From: Rotaria sordida | Lineage: Eukaryota; Rotifera; Eurotatoria; Philodinida; Philodinidae | NCBI GenBank assembly: GCA_905250125.1 | Contig: CAJNOL010000288.1 | Span: 50,573-114,572, forward strand | DNA: 64,000 bases | Reading direction: 5' to 3' | In this document: positions 56,011 to 64,000 of the stretch, piece by piece | How the letters are laid out: the number at the start of each line of letters is the position of its first letter | Numbering within the stretch: the stretch's first letter is position 1 | Made by a program: the position numbers and the translations under genes | Notes under the pieces: generated by a model | Databases searched by the model: none | Told to the model about the DNA's origin: nothing | What the model saw: the letters and a program-made list of their open reading frames with translations, nothing else

Positions 56011-58326
56011 TTATGAGCAAGAACTTCTAAACATTAGATTTGTTATAGAAAAAAAATTCATTCAGTGAAGGTTAAAAAAAATATAGAATATCTCTTTGTT
56101 ACATATGTGAAATCATAACAGACTAATTATATCATCATTGTCAGAAAAAAATAAGAATAGATGATAACATATTTGTTATATAAACAAATGAAATATATAA
56201 TCAATATCGAACATTAATTTTATTAATAGTCGTTGTTGAAATAATTTTCTATTAGATTAATATTATTCAAGTAATCAATAGTAGTTTTTCATTTATTCTC
56301 AATATAGATTTTGTCAAAATATTGCACTAATATAAATCAAAAAAAAAAAATTATTCGATTCTTAACAAAAAAGAAAAAAAATAACATGTAATTCTAACGA
56401 TATTGTTCTATAAATTAAAGCTTATCTTATTTTTTGTAAATAATAAATTAACATAAATGCTAGTTCGTTCTGATTATTCGACATGCAATCATTTTATCAT
56501 ATTAAGCTATTCCTATTTCAAACTATTGGTTTGTTTTTTTTCTTTTTCAAAAATTTTATCTGTCAAATACATTCTTTTTTCTTTCACAATAAAAATATGA
56601 TGGGAAAAAAACCGATATATTTATTTGTCATTATTGATGCATAAAAAGAAATAACATCAGTTATTTTTGGATACTATTTTTATCTTGTCTTCAATAGTAT
56701 CATAAATAGAAAGAGAACGTATCATTTTCAACATATAGATCTATGTTACAAGGACGAAACAATACAATTTCAGCTGATGAGAAGTGAAACAGAGTCATAG
56801 ATACATTTTTGTTTTGCTATGCTGTGATTTTATATCAAAATCCACAAATTCAGAGAGTGAACAGTTTGATGAGCTACAAGGTCAATTGGAAGATTTTTGC
56901 TAAAATTGATCGAATTTTTTTTTTTGGGTATTAGTAAACAAAAAATATTTTTCAAGACAAAAACTGAGTCACTTCGAATCTTTCATCATCATCCGAAAGA
57001 TTTCTGTAAAAATTATTTGAAAGCAAAATTTCATCATATTGTTGTCCACGAAGATTTTCATGAATAAGGTATTTTATTTGTAATGTTCTCACAACACATG
57101 TTTTATTCAATAATACGAGTCTAGTCTCTTCCGTTTTATGATGTCGATGTCAGATACACGTGTACTGTAGAAAGAAAAGAAATATTCTTTGTTCCTTTTT
57201 TTTTTTCTTAGACACGATTTATAGAGTAGTATAGTGTTTTTACTGGCTTTCTTCATGTACTTAATTGTTTTTGTTAATTAATAGAATGTTGTTTTGATGA
57301 GATATATTTATATTTGATAGAAAACTAACATATAATTTTATTGTATTCAATAATTTTTCATTCCATAGGAAATTATTATGAATTTGATTAAATATTCTTG
57401 AGTTGAATTTTACAAAATCTATCATAAAAATAATAATGAAAAATCTTAATTTAAAATAAGTTTTTGTTTTTCAATAATATTTATTAAATAAATAATGAAA
57501 TGATTCATATTTTAAGAAAAATTGTGTATGTCAAATAAATAATTTTGTTATATTTATACATATCATTTATAGGACAAGAAATTGTTGTTTTCTAACGAGA
57601 GAACATAAATATTCTTTTCTGTCAATGATTCAATAAAATTTTATGCGTAGCACATATGACTATTTTATAATTATGAAATATTCATTAAGAATATGTATAA
57701 CGTAATAAAAAAAAGTACAATACATTTGACCAAAATGTCAAACTTATGTCCTGTAATATATTTTTTCGATATCAAATCACTTGTTCTAGACTTACTACGC
57801 CATCTACATACAATTAATCTTCGGACAATAGTTTATAAATGTATTTAAAAACAAAATTCATTATCATAGATAGCTATTTATATCTATAATTATTAATCAT
57901 CCAGGTTGCATTCTGTGAATTGCGATCATAAAAAATGATTGTTTAATAACTAATCATCGAGTTTATCTAATTAGAATAATATCATTTATCACAATAAGAA
58001 AAAGTTTTTTAGAAAATTGAGCTATTCTTATATAGTATTCAAATACTTTTTTTCTTACTATCGATTAATCGTGATTTCGTCTGTATGCGTATTAGTTACA
58101 AGAGAAACCTTAATGCTTTCCGTTTGACGCTTTAGAATGTCCCTTGCTTTTTTTTGCTATTCTCTTGCCTTTCTTTTTTATTTTTCTCTCTTTCGTTCTT
58201 TCTTCTTCATTCTCTTTTCATCATTTTGCTTTATACTTCCTTGCGTTAGTCTAACTTTGTTTCATATTCAATGACAATTCCTTATTCTTCTTGGTGAATA
58301 CAATCATTATTATTATTATTAAGATT
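56011..58326. other. Non-coding AT-rich sequence
   Basis: No gene is visible. The right end, with a CT-rich patch at about 58150-58260, directly precedes the B-box-like gene and may include its promoter and 5' UTR. Confidence 0.5.
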
Positions 58327-59447
58327 ATGGCTTCAGCTCGAAATCTTTGTCAACATTCAGATATAGATGGTAATCAATGTACATCAAATGATTATATACT
58401 TTGTCCACATTGTCAATTACAATTATGTCTTAAACATTTAAATTATCATCAAGATTTACTTCGTCAAGATTTATATTTTTTATCTGATAATATAAATCAT
58501 GTTCGTTTTAATCTTGATAATTTAATATTTGATTCAACAAATCATCGTCAAGAATTATTTCAAAAATTAGATGATTGGTATAATGAACAAATTAATTCAA
58601 TAAATAAAATTTATAATGATAAAAAACAACAATTACAAATATTATGTTTACAAGCATATATAGAATTTGATACATATAAAATAAAAAAAGATAAACAATT
58701 AAAAAATAATTTAATAAAACAATTTAAAAAAGTACTTAAACAAAAACAAATAAATATTGATGATTTAAATGAAATGAAAAATAAATTAGATGATATTGAA
58801 AGAGGTTTAGATGAACTTAAACAATTACTTATTGATATTTATCCTGATAATACAACTATGGATATTCATATTATTAAAAGACGTTATGTTGAAGCAACAA
58901 AGGTATGAAAATTAAAAAAAAAAGTATATTATTAAAATAAATTTATCTAAAAGAAAAATTACACTAGAATTTTTCATAGAACCAATCTTTATTGAATAAT
59001 ATTTAAAAAAATGGATGATTTTTCTTCCTCATTATACATTGTTATGTAGATAAATAGTTTTTTTTTTGGTTTGTTTAAAGGCAAAACAAACATATTTTTA
59101 TATTTGTATTTTAGTCAACATTTAACGACGACGATAATGATAATCTATGGGATACAGATGATGAAGATGAATTCGATGATAGAACAAAATCATCTGATGA
59201 TATTGAAAATTTTGAAAAATTAACTAATTCTACTCAAGATCTTCTGCCTTTATCTAATATTATTTCATTATCATCATCAATATCTTCTCCGTCTGTTATT
59301 TCTTCTTGTTCATCATCATCATCAAATACAATCACTAAAAAAGCACCACTAAAATTTATTATCAAAAGATTGCAACAACCACCAACTTCGACTAAAATCA
59401 AATATGAATTACATACAATACCTACATCATCAGCATTAAGAACATGA
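58327..59447 (+). CDS. B-box-like zinc finger / coiled-coil protein with acidic tail
   Basis: A predicted 302-residue protein from two exons, 58327-58902 and 59115-59447, in phase across a 212 bp intron. The N-terminus has a B-box-like set of ligands (C8, H10, C18, C26, C29, C34, H37, H41) with LCPHCQLQLCLKHLNYH as the core, written here in two parts: CPHCQLQ and LCLKHLNYH. A long coiled coil rich in Asn, Gln, Lys and Ile follows (about 45-185). The second exon adds an acidic stretch (DDDNDN, DTDDEDEFDD), a Ser-rich linker and a basic end. There is no RING and no SPRY domain. It belongs to the same broad architecture as the two B-box genes at 23-28 kb but is distant from them. I chose MASARN as the start because the upstream in-frame ATG adds a low-complexity Ile run. 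Confidence 0.75.
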
Positions 59448-62105
59448 AAACAATATAAAAATGTTTATATTTTGTGTTGATTTTATTTTCAATGTTATTA
59501 TTTTCTAGTAAAACGAAATAAGAAAAAATAAAAATAATTTCTAATCTCTTTGTTTTTATTTTTGTTTCATCAATATATTCATTAGAATATTTCTATTAAT
59601 ATATTAAATAATAGTGAATTATCAACATTCATTTAATATTATTAATTGATTTTTAAATACAATATATATTGTAAGAATAAAAGAAAAACCTACAACATAT
59701 ATACATATATAGATTATTCATATTGTTTATTATTAAATTCAGCAAGGTTATAATATGAAAATTTGTTGTTTTTCGAAATCCGTCGAATATTTTATCAACG
59801 GTATATTGACATGCCCTGGAATATTTGATGAGTGCGAAAGCAAATACACGCCATCAAAAAAAAAAAAAAAAGATATATCATAATATGACGGTTTTTTCCC
59901 TGTTCTGTAGTATTCTGAGAAAAAAAAACAAGCTCCGAAGGATTGTTAGTCTCTTTTGATCAGTCCATCCAATCAGAAATATATAATATAAATGCGAAGA
60001 AAAACATTCTTCATACTAAAATAGAATATCTATATGATATTTATTATTATTGTTAAATGAACGTAAATCTTTTACAAATCTATTCACTTGAGTAACCTAA
60101 TTATACAAATTTCTATTTTTTTTTACTAAAAATTCACTAGTGAATATTACAAGAAGTAAATGTTTATGTATCACAAATTTAAATATAAAATAAAAGTTTC
60201 ATATTGTGCATTGACTTTGTTTTTTATCTGAACATCGAAAAACCATTAGTCTTATAAAATTGTATATCTGAATAATGCCTTGTTTTAAAATCACTCCTAA
60301 TATATTAAAACTTGAAATAATCAAATCAAAAAATGTACAATGTAGCAGCATGTAAAATTAAAATTCTAGAAAAGAATTCATTCGGTACACTACAGAAAAT
60401 GAATGTACGCATGGAAAAAATCTATTCAGTACATTTATGTTTACTAATACACGAATTATCAATAATGACATATTTTTCTCGTCTATTAGCACATCATAAA
60501 ATCTTGATTTGTTTAAAGCAATGTTTTCTTAATAAAAAAATTCAACTTGAAATTCTCAATAAATACAAATTTCTTCATTTTTAAAAAGAGATTATAATTA
60601 AATACAACTTTTAAAAATTCCATAGCTTGCAATGATTTTTTCTGAGAAGTTCATGTAAGCTAATAGTCTTATTGTGAAAGATTTCTAATATATGATTATT
60701 ATTAGTTTAATCCAACTAATAACTAAGAATTGATATGATGGAAAAACTCTGCAAGGGAAAATTTCAAAAATGTCGAATCTGAAATAAGTAAATTTAGTAA
60801 CGAAAGATTGTCAAAATGGAATAATTGTAAAACATTCACTTTTGGATGTAGCATATCGGTGGCTAGTAGACTGTCAGCATTATTCTCATAACCACAGTCT
60901 CCAAAAAGTGCATCCTATGAAATGTTGATTATATTTGATTACTCTTTTCGAGATTTTTTTCACTACGAAATTTAAATATAAAATAGTTTCATTATTTATC
61001 AATTACTCGATCGATTTTTATCATGTTTGAATATGAAACTTACAAAAATTTCAATTTATTTTAATAATATAAAAAAATCTATTGAAGATATTTATAACAA
61101 TTTCAATATATATTTTTTTTCTTTGACACTTGTAAATTATTACACAGATCAGGGATCGACAAGTCAATGATTTTTCGACGCAATAATAATTTCGAAAAAT
61201 AGATTATTATCAAATCAGATAGCCAATAAAAATTGAAAAAAGTTTCTGTTTTGTAAGTATGTCAAAACCCTTCATTATATTTCAACTTCGATGCATTCTT
61301 GCTGTTCTTAATTGCTATTTTTCCACTACATTTCAACTTAGACATCAAAATTGAAGTGCATAAGACACATACATATATATTTTCTTTTTCACTTGATTTG
61401 ATATAAATAACTTGACTTCTGTTCTTCATCTTTAATATAAGCATGATAAGTTTGATTAAATACGTAAGTATAAAATGATTGAACGTTTTTTCTTTTTTCT
61501 TTCAATTGAATGAAGAGATCTTCAATTCTTTCGTAATCAAATAATATAAATATTTTTTAAAGATTATAAATAGAAAAGTTTTCTTTTATTTGTATTAAAA
61601 AAATTTACATTGAATTAATTATAATTGCTAATTTAAAAATAAAATCATTTTCTAAATTTAATTGATTTATTTCATAATATCGATTAATCTATTACATTAT
61701 GTTTTCTTTTTCTAATTTATTTGTTTGCTTGAAGACAATCATTCATATGTTATTGTTTCGCTTTGTTCTTTACAAATGTATGTTATTATTCTCAGATTGA
61801 CACACACACACATAGAATTGGTTTGATTTCATTTATATGTTGTTGTTGTTGTTGTTCTTTGAATAGCCTTACACATTTCATTTTATTCACTTGTCTCATT
61901 CAGCTTCTTTCTTTTTTCTTCTTTTTACTTCTACCGAACTGCTTCTTCGTGAACAAAATTTCATATCCGTTTTTCTTCATTTTTTTTTCTTCTTCTTTAA
62001 ATATATATATATATATATGTCTTTGTATGCATAAGAACAGTAAACGAGAAGGAGAAAAAGTTTGTTGTTAAAAGTGTCGATCGTTTAACAAAGCAATAAA
62101 AAAAC
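59448..62105. other. Non-coding AT-rich sequence
   Basis: No gene is visible in 2.7 kb. Open frames near 60333-60584 and 61763-62071 are low-complexity. Short microsatellites (CA at 61801, TTG at 61840, TA at 62001) precede the LRR gene. Confidence 0.5.
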
Positions 62106-62721
62106 ATGACATCGTCGTCATCAACAACACATAATTTATTCGATCGGCCTGAATTACTTGATAATCAAACTCGTTTAATATTATCTGCTGATATTAAACC
62201 AAAACGACTTAATCGTAGTGCAACACGTTCAGCTGGAATACCTAATATACGTGAACGTTCAGATTCAGGAACAAGTACATCGGTTATTCAAGAAATTGAT
62301 AATGATATTTTAGATGGAAATACTGAAATTAATAATGATGATTATTATTTAACTCGACAAATATCAATTACACAAAATGATATTAATTATGATACAGATA
62401 TTGAACAAGAACAAGAATCAACAAAAGATTACACATGTAAAGGTCTTTATTTAGATCAATGTCGTCGTCATGGTGTTATACCATCAACACATTTTTTACG
62501 TCATATTAATAATGAAACATTATCAATACGTTATTGTGGTTTAAAACCTATTAATATTAAAGTTATGGTACCATCATTAAAAATTAATACTATAATAACA
62601 AAACTTGATTTAAGAGATAATGGTTTAGGATCACGAGGTGCTGTTTATATTTCACAATTAATTAAAGATAATGAATATATTGTTGAATTAAATCTTTCAA
62701 ATAATGATATTGGTTTACAAG
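62106..62721 (+). CDS. Leucine-rich-repeat protein (LRRC74/NLRC-like), 5' part
   Basis: The first exon encodes 205 residues plus one base and ends at a GT donor (62722) directly after a leucine-rich repeat. Residues 1-110 are a disordered Ser/Asp-rich leader. LYLDQCRRHGVIP, written as LYLDQC and RRHGVIP, and HINNETLSIRYCGL precede ribonuclease-inhibitor-type repeats: ITKLDLRDNGLGSRGA and IVELNLSNNDIGLQG. This matches LRRC74-like proteins of ciliated cells, which usually have about 10 repeats and 400-500 residues. No further LRR exon is seen in the remaining 1.3 kb, so the gene either has a long intron and continues outside the window or is truncated. Reading past the donor meets a stop after five residues. 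Confidence 0.7.
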
Positions 62722-64000
62722 GTATGAATATTTTTAAGTAAAATAATCTAATTTAAAATAATTGTAAAGTTAAACAGAAGAGTTATATTTATGTTTTATA
62801 ATGTTTACAATTTATTATAATTAAATAAATCGATCTGTAAATATAATTGAGCATATCATGTTTTTTGTTTTTCAGAAAACAAGAAAACTATTATTATTGA
62901 ATGAAAAATAATGATTTATTATGTAGAATTTTCTTTATTTACGATTAAATTTAAATTGAAACTTTTTTTTTTTATTCATATAATTTCTTCGAATTCAATA
63001 CTGATTATATAAATATAAAAATAGATTTCTACAATAAATAAATATTTAAAGTCAAATGACGGGAAGTTATTATATATGACGATAGAAATGTTGAACGTTC
63101 TTTTATTCGTTAGTAAAAGTGTTTTCAAATTAGAGTACAATTGAAATTATTATGAAAGTATTTCTTTTTTTTGTCTGAAGTAAATATTGAAGAAAGAAGA
63201 ATATCCCTGCCTTTCACCTAGATTTCAGTGTGGGATGCTGCTTAGTGGTAGGTTCAATAAACCGATATATCTCTGCAACTAATATTAGTAGTAGTTCTGA
63301 ATGGAGTTTTTGCGCTTCCCGTATACACTAACTAAGTGTAAGAGCAGATGTATGTCACAACGGATAGGTGACTCAAGACAAACATCCATTAATGACTTGC
63401 CCCAGGATCATTTCGTGGCTAGTAGCATCGTGTGGATACGTGTCGAATAACGTAGCCACTCAGCCGTAGCAGTGAGTCTGTGGTGAATACGCGAGGGTGA
63501 TCGTTACAAATACGACATATTCTTCTATTTTAAATAAAAAAATGCAGTAGATTAAGTAAATATTAACTTGATTTACAATCTGTTAAATCTTAGATGAAAT
63601 CAAATTATTCAAAAAATGACTTGGTGATTGTTATTAACTGGAAATGAATTCGAGACGATTACAGACTGTTGCTGTTCATTTGGGATAGAAAGCTCGACTT
63701 GTTGTCAGTGTTAACGCCAGACACTTGATTCTTTTTCAAGATTTTATACTGCTCAAAGCACTATCGATCAGTATGCTTTGTTGGAAAAAATATGTTGTTA
63801 TCAGAAATTATTCTGGAAAACTTTTGGATTATGATAATGTATAAAAGTTTCCAGAATACACTAGTAGAATTTTCTTTATTTAGTGGAAAATTTATATGTG
63901 CTGGTCGGAGTACCATACATAGCACAGTTTTTTGTCAATTAATTATTGATTTTTCGTGAATATTATTGAGCAAGTAACTGTCCGATGAGATCCGAAGACT
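62722..64000. other. Downstream of the LRR exon; no further exon recognised
   Basis: AT-rich sequence up to about 63200, then a GC-richer patch (63205-63510), then mixed sequence to the window end. No LRR-encoding sequence was found on the plus strand. Confidence 0.45.
63205..63510. repeat. GC-rich island of unknown origin
   Basis: About 300 bp with clearly higher GC and no long A/T runs, abruptly different from both sides. It includes GGGATGCTGCTTAGTGGTAG, then GGTTCAATAAACC, which vaguely resembles RNA polymerase III A- and B-box motifs, but the spacing is wrong for a tRNA. No open frame of note. A transposon insertion is the likeliest explanation; the class is unknown. Confidence 0.4.

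Noticed and set aside
61763-62071. 102-residue open frame rich in Phe, Cys and Leu
   Set aside because: Produced by T-rich microsatellites just upstream of the LRR gene.
63228-63270. tRNA-like A- and B-box motifs in the GC island
   Set aside because: The spacing is far too short and the arms do not pair.
1-64000. CRISPR arrays, rRNA genes or bacterial-type operons
   Set aside because: No regularly spaced repeats or rRNA-like blocks; the genes have spliceosomal introns.

Overview
This window looks like nuclear DNA from a small, AT-rich metazoan genome, most likely a bdelloid rotifer. The reasons are genes with many 45-70 bp GT-AG introns, clear animal orthologs (OPA1, the TORC2 subunit SIN1), an expanded family of B-box/coiled-coil proteins, many paralog pairs, and numerous short degenerate transposons. 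The organism call is an inference. Exon joins below were made by hand, using splice-site consensus, reading phase and remembered family sequences. A 10-base run of N (35308-35317) marks an assembly gap.

Layout. 1-6 kb: a dead mariner-type element, a two-exon PLP-dependent serine racemase/threonine dehydratase-like gene (minus), and non-coding DNA. 6.1-13.6 kb: a complete 24-exon OPA1 gene (plus), convergent with a complete 8-exon SIN1/MAPKAP1 gene at 15.0-19.3 kb (minus). 21-31 kb: four genes with a ubiquitin or ADP-ribose theme. These are an RBR E3 ligase, an intronless B-box/coiled-coil/SPRY-like protein, a B-box/coiled-coil protein fused to a large macrodomain-like module, and a stand-alone copy of that module facing the opposite way. 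The last two form an inverted paralog pair with nearly identical blocks beside diverged ones, as expected from gene conversion. 31.8-38 kb: an RNase T2 gene and a tandem pair of endonuclease/exonuclease/phosphatase (EEP) genes, the second with Asp to Asn in its GDFN motif. 38.2-40.3 kb: two relics of one unrecognised gene, with a piggyBac-like MITE between them. 40.3-46.6 kb: an AT-rich non-coding stretch. 46.6-48.5 kb: a probable ZP-domain surface protein. 48.5-58.3 kb: mostly non-coding DNA with a small cysteine-rich relic, a long inverted repeat and several dispersed repeats. 58.3-59.4 kb: a third B-box-like/coiled-coil protein. 62.1 kb to the end: the 5' part of an LRR gene whose continuation is not seen.

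The most interesting part is 23-31 kb. A B-box/coiled-coil scaffold carries two different C-terminal modules in neighbouring genes. One module resembles macrodomain ADP-ribosyl hydrolases, possibly of the Legionella MavL/DUF4804 type, and also exists as a free protein that seems to exchange sequence with the fused copy.
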